This document shows, one piece after another, positions 26,858 to 34,219 of a stretch of DNA of 64,000 nt. Under the pieces are notes generated by a model that worked only from the letters and a program-made list of their open reading frames with translations, was not told the origin of the DNA and did not search any database. Position numbers and translations under genes: made by a program. Source of the stretch: Lysinibacillus irui. Its GTDB lineage: Bacteria; Bacillota; Bacilli; Bacillales_A; Planococcaceae. Numbering within the stretch: position 1 is the stretch's first letter; the number at the start of each line of letters is the position of its first letter. Where the stretch lies: positions 923,501 to 987,500 of the forward strand of contig NZ_CP113527.1 of the NCBI RefSeq assembly GCF_028877475.1, given 5' to 3'.

Positions 26858-27507
26858 CGACAGTCGTTGTTTGTGCAGGTGGACCAAAACAAGAACTTTG
26901 TTCATTCTCTTCATTTCAACAACAACAGGATGTCGTGTTTATTGGAGCGGATCGTGGAGCTTTATATTTAATTGAGCATGGGATTACCCCTCATGCCATT
27001 GTTGGTGACTTTGATTCCTTAACCGACGAGGAGTATCAATTGGTAATGGCACAAACAGATGATCAGCAGCGTTTTCAGGAAGAAAAAAATGAAACAGATA
27101 CGGATCTAGCTTTGCTGAAAGCCTATACGTATGCGCCTCAAGAAATTATTTTGACGGGTGTTACGGGTGGACGTTTAGATCATTATGAGGCAGCTGTTCG
27201 TTCCATTTATAGATTACAAAAAGAGCACCCTCATGTTGAGCTGAAGATTATCAATCATTCAAATATGTTGCAATTTTTACTACCAGGTAACCATACGATT
27301 TTTGCAGATAGTCGATACCGATACTTGTCCTTTTTTGCTCATGAAGAGCCTATTCAGGATGTGACATTGCGACAAGTAAAATATGAAACAACGAATGAGG
27401 AAATTTCTTTAGGAACAACTCGATTCACAAGTAATGAAATAATAGGAACTTCAGGGTCTATATCTTTCTCACGAGGCATATGTTTAATGATAAGAAGCAT
27501 AGATTAG
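26854..27507 (+). CDS. thiN: Thiamine pyrophosphokinase
   Basis: A 217-residue enzyme that makes thiamine diphosphate from thiamine and ATP. Family motifs are 'FIGADRGALYLIEHGITPHAIVGDFDS' in part ('GADRGALYLI', 'AIVGDFDSL'), 'KNETDTDLALLKA' and 'LTGVTGGRLDHYEA'. The ATGA start overlaps rpe. It matches the rpe-thiN-spoVM order of B. subtilis. Its last codons contain CATATGTT (27477-27484), which resembles a sigma-E -10 and could serve spoVM, but I did not find a convincing -35. Confidence 0.94.
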   Translation: MTTVVVCAGGPKQELCSFSSFQQQQDVVFIGADRGALYLIEHGITPHAIVGDFDSLTDEEYQLVMAQTDDQQRFQEEKNETDTDLALLKAYTYAPQEIILTGVTGGRLDHYEAAVRSIYRLQKEHPHVELKIINHSNMLQFLLPGNHTIFADSRYRYLSFFAHEEPIQDVTLRQVKYETTNEEISLGTTRFTSNEIIGTSGSISFSRGICLMIRSID

Positions 27508-27525
27508 CGTAAGGGGGAGAGAGTC

Positions 27526-27627
27526 CTGAAAGTATATACGTTCCAGCTGCCGAAATTTGTGAGTAGTATCACGCGTACTTGTATTAACCTATTTAAAAAA
27601 GATAAGAAAGTAAAAAAATCCGACTGA
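27526..27627 (+). CDS. spoVM: Stage V sporulation protein SpoVM, apparent CTG start
   Basis: A short amphipathic peptide of 33 residues whose first part, 'KVYTFQLPKF' after the initiator, matches B. subtilis SpoVM (26 residues; MKFYTIKLPKF), with Pro9 conserved. SpoVM sits on the convex forespore membrane and anchors SpoIVA for coat and cortex assembly. The frame is closed upstream by TAG 27505-27507, and no ATG, GTG or TTG lies before the conserved sequence; CTG at 27526-27528 stands exactly where Met1 should be, 6 bases after AAGGGGGAGA. A basic tail 'KKDKKVKKSD' extends the usual C-terminus, and the terminator stem begins within its last codons. Position after thiN agrees with B. subtilis. 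Confidence 0.85.
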   Translation: MKVYTFQLPKFVSSITRTCINLFKKDKKVKKSD

Positions 27628-27645
27628 TGTTAGTCGGATTTTTTA
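27614..27645. terminator. Terminator of the long core operon, overlapping the spoVM 3' end
   Basis: AATCCGACT (27617-27625) pairs with AGTCGGATT (27632-27640), flanked by an A-run and a T-run. The 5' arm includes the last spoVM codons and the first base of its TGA stop. Because both flanks are A/T runs it may also act on the minus strand. Confidence 0.88.
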
Positions 27646-27674
27646 CTTTACTTCTATTTATATACTAATGAAAG

Positions 27675-27713
27675 AAAAAAATCGATTTACGCTCAATGCG
27701 AAATCGATTTTTT
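27675..27713 (-). terminator. Terminator of rpmB
   Basis: AAAAAATCGATTT (27675-27687) and AAATCGATTTTTT (27701-27713) are perfect complements, with an additional CGC/GCG inner stem. It lies just beyond the rpmB stop codon. Confidence 0.88.
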
Positions 27714-27724
27714 AGAAGCTGCGA

Positions 27725-27913
27725 TTAAACGCGCTCAATTTTACCTGATTTTAATGCACGAGCAGAAACCCATACACGTTTTGGTTTACCGTCAACTAAG
27801 ATACGAACTTTTTGAAGGTTAGCACCCCAAGTACGTTTGTTAGCGTTCATAGCGTGGGAACGGTTGTTACCAGTACGAGTTTTACGTCCAGTGATTACAC
27901 ATTGTTTTGGCAT
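27725..27913 (-). CDS. rpmB: 50S ribosomal protein L28
   Basis: A 62-residue ribosomal protein. '[27 protein letters not shown]' type sequence is the L28 signature (visible as '[10 protein letters not shown]' then '[12 protein letters not shown]'). It has one Cys near the N-terminus rather than the full zinc-binding set, so it appears to be a zinc-independent form. AAGGAGGGA precedes the ATG. A single-gene unit on the opposite strand to spoVM, as in B. subtilis. Confidence 0.96.
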   Translation of the reverse strand: MPKQCVITGRKTRTGNNRSHAMNANKRTWGANLQKVRILVDGKPKRVWVSARALKSGKIERV

Positions 27914-27982
27914 GTTGTATTCCCTCCTTACTGTTGATGCTGAAAGATTATTATTTCAGTTCGGTATTTCACATACCATAAT

Positions 27983-28011
27983 AATTTAACATACGATGGC
28001 GTTCAGTGCAA
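27983..28011 (-). promoter_or_regulatory. Sigma-A promoter of rpmB
   Basis: On the minus strand, TTGCAC (28006-28011), a 17-base spacer and TAAATT (27983-27988) form a good sigma-A promoter about 70 bases upstream of rpmB. A small GGTAT/ATACC hairpin lies in the leader. Confidence 0.6.
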
Positions 28012-28080
28012 CAGTTTTCACATAACCTTTCAAGAAAAAAACCTTTACAGGCAAAAAAACGTAAAAAAAGTGGTCCTCTA

Positions 28081-28821
28081 TCATTTCCCTCGATAACCAA
28101 GTTTCATTGACACACGTTTGCCAGTATCAACCAAACGCTCAATTAATGTATTAATATGGTCTTGAGAGACATTAAAATTCACAAAGCCGATGCTTACTGC
28201 CCCAATCACTTCCCCAAAACCATCTATAACAGAAACTGCAATGGAGGACGTACCTGCAGATCGTTCCCCATGACTAATCGCATATCCTTGTTGCCGAATT
28301 TGGCGAAGCTGTTCCTCTATTTCAGCTATTTCATCTTGCATTACAAGCTGCTCTAAAATTTCTTTGGATTGTGTGTCGGGCAGAGAGGCAAGAATGGCTT
28401 TATTTGCCGCACCGATATGCATAGGTATCCGTATACCTAGCTGGTCATAAATTCGAATAGGATTTGCTGCACTGTCTATTCTTTCAATAATAATCGTATC
28501 TAAACCGGCAGGCTTACTTAAATAGACGCTTTCTTCAACCTCTCTTGCCAAGCGCTCTAACTCAGGTCTAATTTTACTAATATAGTCCATTGTGTCATAC
28601 ACTTGTAGTCCAAGCTCCATCCATATTGTCCCAAGACGATAGTGCTTCGATTGTTCATCTTGCTCAATCATACCTTGTTTAATCATGGCCTTTAAAATTC
28701 TATGTAAAGTACTTAAGGGTAAATCGCATTTTGTAGAAAGCTCTGAAATGGACAAGCTACTGTCATTTGCTTCAGAAGCTAAAACCTTCGCAATCGTCAT
28801 AGCTCGCTCTAATAATTGCAT
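28081..28821 (-). CDS. IclR-family transcriptional regulator
   Basis: A 246-residue regulator. The N-terminal winged helix-turn-helix (about 1-65) has 'SISELSTKCDLPLSTLHRIL', and the C-terminal ligand-binding domain contains 'RIPMHIGAANKAILASLP', 'GYAISHGERSAGTSSIAVSV' and 'VIGAVSIGF', all typical of IclR_C. I chose ATG 28821 because GGAGGTG lies 6 bases upstream; GTG 28830 would overlap that site. It is divergent from the ADI-like/DDAH/permease/RocB operon, so it is the probable regulator of those genes. The effector is unknown, possibly an arginine derivative. Tandem GGAAA/TTTCC repeats at 29044-29080 are candidate operators. Confidence 0.93.
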   Translation of the reverse strand: MQLLERAMTIAKVLASEANDSSLSISELSTKCDLPLSTLHRILKAMIKQGMIEQDEQSKHYRLGTIWMELGLQVYDTMDYISKIRPELERLAREVEESVYLSKPAGLDTIIIERIDSAANPIRIYDQLGIRIPMHIGAANKAILASLPDTQSKEILEQLVMQDEIAEIEEQLRQIRQQGYAISHGERSAGTSSIAVSVIDGFGEVIGAVSIGFVNFNVSQDHINTLIERLVDTGKRVSMKLGYRGK

Positions 28822-29002
28822 TTGTCCCACCTCCCTTCATCCTATTTTATTTTTATTCTTCATCTACGTCTAGTTCCAAAATTTCTAAGTGGTTAAAGTT
28901 CAGGTCAGGTTCAAATTGATATCTTTCATGATCAGTATAGGTTTTTCTACGAGAATGTAACTACATAACAATAAAAGAAAAATAAAAAGTTTTCTAAATA
29001 TA

Positions 29003-29031
29003 TTGACAGTATAGCATAAAACGAATATATT
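29003..29031 (+). promoter_or_regulatory. Consensus-like sigma-A promoter of the DDAH operon
   Basis: TTGACA (29003-29008), exactly 17 bases, TATATT (29026-29031): a perfect -35 and a 5/6 -10. Transcription should start near 29038. So strong a promoter suggests control by repression. Confidence 0.8.
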
Positions 29032-29043
29032 CTTCATATAAAC

Positions 29044-29080
29044 TTTCCTCTTAACGGAAACGTTTTCCACTACACGGAAA
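29044..29080 (+). promoter_or_regulatory. Tandem operator: two TTTCC-N7-GGAAA repeats 20 bp apart
   Basis: Copy 1 is 29044-29060 and copy 2 is 29064-29080; both have TTTCC, a 7-base spacer ending ACxxAC/AAC, and GGAAA. The repeat period is 20 bp, about two helical turns. It lies just downstream of the predicted transcription start and upstream of the ribosome binding site. GGAAA/TTTCC half-sites also occur in the E. coli IclR box, so the divergent IclR regulator is the likely binder. Confidence 0.6.
29055..29068 (+). promoter_or_regulatory. Possible cre (CcpA) site overlapping the tandem operator
   Basis: CGGAAACGTTTTCC matches the inner positions of the cre consensus TGNNANCGNTNNCA but differs at both ends. 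If used, its place downstream of the start site would suit roadblock carbon repression. It may instead be only the junction between the two IclR-type repeats. Confidence 0.3.
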
Positions 29081-29093
29081 TGAGGTGAAAGGA

Positions 29094-29966
29094 ATGCATT
29101 ATTGTTCATCAATGTATGCACCTTTGAAACGCGTTATAGTAAAACATCCTAAAGACGCTTTCCGAAGCCAAGCACATCTTGCGGATGAATGGAAAACATT
29201 TAACTACTTATCAGAGCCTAACTATGAGGAAGCTCTAAGTGAATATGCTGAATTTGTTGGAATTCTTGAAAAGTATGTTGATACGATTGATTATTTGCCG
29301 GAAGCAGATGAAGTAGGATTGGATTCCCTTTATGCGCATGACCCGGTCAAATTCACGCCTAGCGGGGCCATTATACTAAAATCAGGTAAAACATTAAGAC
29401 AGCCAGAAGCAGCGGTGTATAAAAATTTTTTACAAGATAGAGGTATCCCGATCATTGGAAAACTCTCTGGGGAGGCTGTTTCTGACGGAGGAGATATTGT
29501 TTGGCTTGATGATCGAACGCTTGTGGTAGGTAGAGGGTATAGAACAAATGATGAAGCCATTCGTCAGCTAAAAGAAATGACAGCTGACATTGTAGATGAG
29601 TTTATTGTGGTACAGCTACCACATGATTTAGGTGAAGCTGAATGTCTACACTTAATGTCTTTCATTAGTATGGTAGATCATGATCTAGCAGTAGTGCATT
29701 CACGTTTAATGCCAGTCTTTTTCCGTCAGCTGCTAATTGAACGTGGTATTCAATTAATAGAAGTACCGAAAGAAGAGTATGACGCACTGGGCTGTAATGT
29801 CTTAGCACTTGCACCTAGAGTTTGTGTTATTCCAGAAGGAAATCCGGCAACAAAGCAACAGCTAATTGATGCCGGTGCGACAGTTTATGAATATAAAGGC
29901 AATGAAATTACAGTTAAAGGAACAGGTGGACCAACATGTCTAACTTGTCCAGTTATAAGAGGATAA
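29094..29966 (+). CDS. Amidinotransferase/arginine deiminase superfamily hydrolase
   Basis: A 290-residue protein of the guanidino-group-modifying pentein fold. Hallmarks are 'SLYAHDPVKFT', 'SDGGDIVWLDDRTLVVGRG', the His motif 'ECLHLMSFISMVD', and the C-terminal 'GGPTCLTCPVIRG' with the likely nucleophile Cys282. These fit a hydrolase acting on arginine, a methylarginine, agmatine or citrulline-like substrate; which one cannot be told. I chose ATG 29094, with AGGTGA 5 bases upstream, over the GTG at 29085. It is the first gene of the operon and lies 14 bases before the DDAH gene, so two related enzymes stand side by side. Confidence 0.8.
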   Translation: MHYCSSMYAPLKRVIVKHPKDAFRSQAHLADEWKTFNYLSEPNYEEALSEYAEFVGILEKYVDTIDYLPEADEVGLDSLYAHDPVKFTPSGAIILKSGKTLRQPEAAVYKNFLQDRGIPIIGKLSGEAVSDGGDIVWLDDRTLVVGRGYRTNDEAIRQLKEMTADIVDEFIVVQLPHDLGEAECLHLMSFISMVDHDLAVVHSRLMPVFFRQLLIERGIQLIEVPKEEYDALGCNVLALAPRVCVIPEGNPATKQQLIDAGATVYEYKGNEITVKGTGGPTCLTCPVIRG

Positions 29967-29980
29967 AGGAGAAGAAGAAT

Positions 29981-30742
29981 ATGTTTAAAAATGTTATTGT
30001 TAAAAATCCAGGAAATAGCTTTATCAACGGTTTAACGACTAGTGATTTAGGAAAACCCATTTTAGAAAAATTGTTTGAGCAGCATGAAAAATATGTAGAA
30101 GCTTTAAAAAAATGTGGTGTTGAGGTAACACAATTACCAGCAAATGAAGCTTTTCCAGATTCTACATTTGTAGAAGATACTGCTGTTTTAACACCTGAAT
30201 TTGCTATTATTTCAAACCCAGGAGCAGAGGCTCGAAACCGGGAAATTGAAGAAATTGAGCCTGCTGTTAAGCAATTCTATGAAAAAATTTACTATATTAA
30301 AGGCTCTGGAACACTCGATGGTGGAGATGTATTGCAAGCAGAGAAGAAGTTTTATGTAGGAATCTCCGACCGCACAAATGAAGAAGGTGCACAGCAATTT
30401 AAAGAAATAGTTGAGCAAGAGGGTTACGAAGCAACTATCATCCCATTAAAGGAATTCTTCCATTTAAAAACAGGTATTGCCTATGTAGGGGAAAATCGTA
30501 TGGTGGTAGCTGGAGAATTTGTGGATCATCCTGCATTTGAATCTTACGAAAAAGTTGTCATTCCTAAAGAAGATGAATATTCAGCAAACTGTATTCAAGT
30601 AAATGATTATATCATTATCCCAGCTGGTTACCCGGAAACAAATCGAAAATTACTAGACCTAGGTTATCAAACAATTGAACTTGAGATGTCTGAATTCAGA
30701 AAACATGATGGTGGCTTGAGCTGTTTATCATTACGTTTTTAA
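29981..30742 (+). CDS. Dimethylarginine dimethylaminohydrolase (DDAH)
   Basis: A 253-residue pentein enzyme. DDAH hydrolyses N-omega-methylated arginines to citrulline and a methylamine. Motifs are 'FPDSTFVEDTAVL' (substrate-binding Asp/Glu), 'GTLDGGDVLQ', the catalytic His in 'FFHLKTGIAYVGEN', 'SANCIQVNDYIIIP', and the nucleophile Cys248 in 'DGGLSCLSLRF', at nearly the position known in Pseudomonas DDAH. I chose ATG 29981 (AAAGGAG 9 bases upstream) rather than 29936, which lies within the previous gene. DDAH is closely related to other amidinohydrolases, so activity on arginine itself is not excluded, but length and motifs favour DDAH. Confidence 0.82.
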   Translation: MFKNVIVKNPGNSFINGLTTSDLGKPILEKLFEQHEKYVEALKKCGVEVTQLPANEAFPDSTFVEDTAVLTPEFAIISNPGAEARNREIEEIEPAVKQFYEKIYYIKGSGTLDGGDVLQAEKKFYVGISDRTNEEGAQQFKEIVEQEGYEATIIPLKEFFHLKTGIAYVGENRMVVAGEFVDHPAFESYEKVVIPKEDEYSANCIQVNDYIIIPAGYPETNRKLLDLGYQTIELEMSEFRKHDGGLSCLSLRF

Positions 30743-30757
30743 GTAATTATCATATGG

Positions 30758-30790
30758 CCCAATCAATTTAAAAGGGATAAATTGATTGGG
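30758..30790 (+). terminator. Hairpin after the DDAH gene
   Basis: Perfect 12-bp arms CCCAATCAATTT (30758-30769) and AAATTGATTGGG (30779-30790). The following bases, TACTTTCATTCTTT, are only moderately T-rich, so it may be a partial terminator or an mRNA-stabilising hairpin between the enzymes and the permease. Confidence 0.6.
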
Positions 30791-30853
30791 TACTTTCATT
30801 CTTTAAATATCAGAATATTTAATATTTTTACATTATATGGGAAGTAGGGATGG

Positions 30854-32281
30854 ATGTTGAATAAAGGGGATCAGCTTCATACTAATCAATTAAATCGTTC
30901 GATGAAAAGTCGTCACTTGTTGATGCTTTCACTTGGGGGAGTTATTGGAACGGGTTTATTTTTAAATGTTGGCTATACCATTAATCAAGCTGGGCCGGGT
31001 GGCGCTTTAATCGGCTATTTGTTTGGTGGTTTAATTTTGTTTATGGTTATGAATTGTCTTGGGGAATTAGCTGTTTATATGCCTGTTACGGGCTCTTTCC
31101 AAACTTATGCAACACGCTTTATTAGTCCCTCAGCAGGTTTTTCATTAGGTTGGATGTATTTTGTCGGTTCTGCTGCCACAGCGGGCGTTGAATTTACAGC
31201 AGCAGGCATTTTAATGCAGCATTGGTTTCCGACAGTGCCAATTTGGATATGGTGTGCTGTATTTATGGTTCTTTTATTTGTCTTAAATGCCTTAACAACA
31301 AAGGGCTTTGCTGAAGCGGAATTTTGGTTTGCCAGTATAAAAGTAATTGCAGTCATTGCCTTTATTATTATAGGAGGAGCGGCAATATTTGGTGTAATTC
31401 CTCTGGCAGATCGTCCAACTCCACATTTGACAAATTTAGCACCGTCTGGTTTATTCCCAGCAGGTATTTCCATTATTTTTGTCACAATGATGAATGTTAT
31501 TTTCTCTTATCAGGGATCAGAGCTTGTTGGAATTGCGGCAGGTGAAACGGAAAGTCCTGAAAAAAATATCCCAAGAGCAATTCGTACAATCCTGTTTAGA
31601 ATTATTGTCTTTTATATTGCCTCTATTATTGTATTATCAGCGATATTCCCAGCATCTGAGCTTGGTCTAATGGAAAGTCCATTTGTAACGTTGATGAATT
31701 TAGCTGGTGTTCCTTATGCAGCAGGTATTATGAATTTCGTTATATTAACGGCGATTTTATCTGTCGGGAATTCATGTCTGTATGCCTCTACACGTTTATT
31801 ATTCTCGATGTCACAAGAGGGGATGGCGCCTAAATTATTTGGCAGACTTACTAAAAATAAAGTGCCTTTAAATGCCCTTATTTTTACTATGGTTTTCTCT
31901 CTATTATCGTTATTAACAAGTGTAATGGAAGCCGACGCAGTATTTGTTTTACTCATGTCCGTGGCAGGGATATCGGTTACAATTTCTTGGATGGGAATAT
32001 GTGCTTCACAATTAATGTTCCGTCATCGTTATATAAAGTCTGGTGGAAAGTTGGATGATTTAAAATTTAAAACGCCACTATATCCGTTAATTCCCGTATT
32101 TTGCATTGTCTTTTGTTTTTTAATTTTAGTATTTTTAGCGTTTGATCCTACCCAAAGAATTGGTTTGTTGTATGGGATTGGCTTCTTTATTGCCTGTATG
32201 ATTTTTTATCAATTGAAACTAAAAAAAGCAAAGACTGCAACGACAGAGAGCAAAACGGAAGAGTCAGTAGAAATTCGTTAA
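30854..32281 (+). CDS. Amino acid permease, RocE/RocC-like (APC superfamily)
   Basis: A 475-residue transporter with about 12 membrane segments. The N-terminus 'RSMKSRHLLMLSLGGVIGTG' and the following 'INQAGPGGALIGYL' match the AAT family and resemble B. subtilis RocE. 'GSFQTYATRFISP' and 'DLKFKTPLYPLIPVF' are also shared with RocE as I recall it. Probable substrate is arginine, ornithine, citrulline or a methylated arginine; the flanking DDAH and RocB-like genes favour these. The start ATG 30854 has AGTAGGGA upstream; TTG 30857 is a less likely alternative. Confidence 0.88.
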   Translation: MLNKGDQLHTNQLNRSMKSRHLLMLSLGGVIGTGLFLNVGYTINQAGPGGALIGYLFGGLILFMVMNCLGELAVYMPVTGSFQTYATRFISPSAGFSLGWMYFVGSAATAGVEFTAAGILMQHWFPTVPIWIWCAVFMVLLFVLNALTTKGFAEAEFWFASIKVIAVIAFIIIGGAAIFGVIPLADRPTPHLTNLAPSGLFPAGISIIFVTMMNVIFSYQGSELVGIAAGETESPEKNIPRAIRTILFRIIVFYIASIIVLSAIFPASELGLMESPFVTLMNLAGVPYAAGIMNFVILTAILSVGNSCLYASTRLLFSMSQEGMAPKLFGRLTKNKVPLNALIFTMVFSLLSLLTSVMEADAVFVLLMSVAGISVTISWMGICASQLMFRHRYIKSGGKLDDLKFKTPLYPLIPVFCIVFCFLILVFLAFDPTQRIGLLYGIGFFIACMIFYQLKLKKAKTATTESKTEESVEIR

Positions 32282-32319
32282 AGTATAAATGAACGAATTT
32301 GATTTAAAGGAGAAATTTT

Positions 32320-33927
32320 ATGAATACTTTTATGTGGAATACACCTGAAAAACTACGTGCCCTACTTTGTGAAATTGTTGGCTGGGAAAGTCGAACACTA
32401 ACAAAGGGCGAAAATGAATTTGCCTATAAATTAAAAGATAAATTGTTAACGCTTCCATATTATAAAAATCATCCTGAGTATATTGAATTACATGATGCCG
32501 GTTTAGGAAGAAATGCTGTAACAGCCTTATATAAACATCCAACGGCAACAGAAACTGTGGTGTTAATCAGTCACTTTGATACCGTGCATACGGAGGAATA
32601 TGGAGAGCTAGAGCCATTAGCTTTTTATCCAGAGGAATTAACTAAAAAGTTAATGGAACCGAAATATAAAAAAGATTTGCCAGAGGCGGCTCGAATTGAT
32701 TTGGAGTCAGGTAATTATTTATTTGGTCGCGGCACAATGGATATGAAAATGGGTCTCGCGTTACACATGCAGTTGATTGAAAAAGCTAGCTTTGAACAAT
32801 GGCCGATCAATCTACTATTGACAGCTGTGCCGGATGAGGAAGTGAACTCTGCTGGAATGCGAGCAGCGGTAGTTGAGCTTGTGAGACTACGAGAACAACA
32901 TGGTTTAACGTATAAATTATTTTTAAATAGTGAACCGTCCTTCTCACAAGGACCATCTGATACGAATGAATATATTTATTCAGGGACCATAGGTAAGATC
33001 ATGCCCGCTGCTCTGTTTTATGGGAAGGAAACCCATGTTGGTGAGCCATTAAAAGGCATGACTGCTAACTTTATTGCTTCCTATATGACACAGCATATGG
33101 AGTGGAATCCACTTTTCCGTGAAAGTGATTTAGGTGAAAGTACACCACTACCCGTCTCGTTACAATTAAAAGATTTAAAAATGGAATATTCTACACAAAC
33201 GCCCTACCGTGCGGCAGCCCTTTACAATGTCTTTTTGCTAAAACGTACAGCTGCAGAAGTGATGGCTATTTTTGAACAGGTTGCACTAGAAGCTATGGCT
33301 GCTTGTAATGACCACTATGAGCAAATTTGTACACGAGAAAATGTACAGGGCGTAGGCAAGGTAAAGGTTTTACGTTACGAAGCTCTATTGGAACATGCCA
33401 TCGAAAAATTAGGTGCTGAAGAAGTACAAGCAATTAAACAGCAAGTTCTACAGCATAGTGAATGGGATGATCGTGAAAAATCCATTCGCATCGTAGACCA
33501 GCTCATGATTCGTTGTCAGGAATTAGCACCAGCGACGGTTCTGTTATATGCACCACCATACTACCCTGCCATTAATTCATCCAATCATCCACTAGTAAAA
33601 CAGTCGATTGAATTGATGAAAAAGACAGCCCAAACATTTGGTGTTGAAGTAGAACAAATTCATTATTTTAACGGGATTTGTGATTTAAGCTATGTAAACT
33701 ATTCAGATGCATCCAATGAGTGGCTAACCTTTGAAAGAAATACACCTGTCTGGGGCGAAACGTATAGCATTCCATTTAAAGAAATGACAGCCCTCCAAGG
33801 CCCTGTCTTAAATGTCGGTCCATTTGGCAAAGATGCACACCAAAAAACAGAACGATTACATGTAGATAGTGCTTTTAAAGAAATGCCCGTTATGATCGAC
33901 ACACTTATAAAAAGCCTTTTTAGATAG
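32320..33927 (+). CDS. rocB: RocB-like M20-family hydrolase (arginine utilisation)
   Basis: A 535-residue protein of the M20 zinc hydrolase family. Metal-site motifs are 'SHFDTVHTEEYG', 'GRGTMDMKMGLALHM' and 'DEEVNSAGM'. The long insertion and C-terminal 'HYFNGICDLSYVNY' and 'GPFGKDAHQKTERLHVD' are characteristic of RocB, encoded with rocC/rocE in B. subtilis (about 560 residues), where it serves arginine/ornithine use; its exact reaction is not something I can state. AAAGGAG precedes the ATG, 38 bases after the permease. A terminator follows. Confidence 0.85.
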   Translation: MNTFMWNTPEKLRALLCEIVGWESRTLTKGENEFAYKLKDKLLTLPYYKNHPEYIELHDAGLGRNAVTALYKHPTATETVVLISHFDTVHTEEYGELEPLAFYPEELTKKLMEPKYKKDLPEAARIDLESGNYLFGRGTMDMKMGLALHMQLIEKASFEQWPINLLLTAVPDEEVNSAGMRAAVVELVRLREQHGLTYKLFLNSEPSFSQGPSDTNEYIYSGTIGKIMPAALFYGKETHVGEPLKGMTANFIASYMTQHMEWNPLFRESDLGESTPLPVSLQLKDLKMEYSTQTPYRAAALYNVFLLKRTAAEVMAIFEQVALEAMAACNDHYEQICTRENVQGVGKVKVLRYEALLEHAIEKLGAEEVQAIKQQVLQHSEWDDREKSIRIVDQLMIRCQELAPATVLLYAPPYYPAINSSNHPLVKQSIELMKKTAQTFGVEVEQIHYFNGICDLSYVNYSDASNEWLTFERNTPVWGETYSIPFKEMTALQGPVLNVGPFGKDAHQKTERLHVDSAFKEMPVMIDTLIKSLFR

Positions 33928-33961
33928 ATAAATTTTTTCACATGAATATGAATACAATGGT

Positions 33962-33994
33962 AAAAGTTGATGCTGTAACAGTATCAACTTTTTT
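33962..33994 (+). terminator. Terminator of the DDAH-permease-rocB operon
   Basis: AAAAGTTGAT-CTG and CAG-ATCAACTTTT form a long stem with a 3-base loop and a matched T-run (33962-33994). It marks the end of the operon that begins at 29094. The remaining bases up to 34219 hold no gene and no promoter I would call. Confidence 0.9.
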
Positions 33995-34219
33995 ATTGTA
34001 TAAAAGCTTCTGTAATTGAATGATGCGTATTAATCTCGCATTTACTAAGGTTCATTCCTTTTGATTAGCTCGTAGCCTCACAACAATATTAGTGTTTAGG
34101 GGTGCAAGTAAAGTACTATTCTTTAAATAAACAAAATAATTTCATTTTACTTGTATTTTTCATTATTTAGACGATACATATAGGAAAATATAAATATCTG
34201 GACACTAGGAGCGAGCATT

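Noticed and set aside
27477-27484. Sigma-E promoter for spoVM inside thiN
   Set aside because: CATATGTT fits a sigma-E -10, but no -35 with correct spacing was found; mentioned only under thiN.
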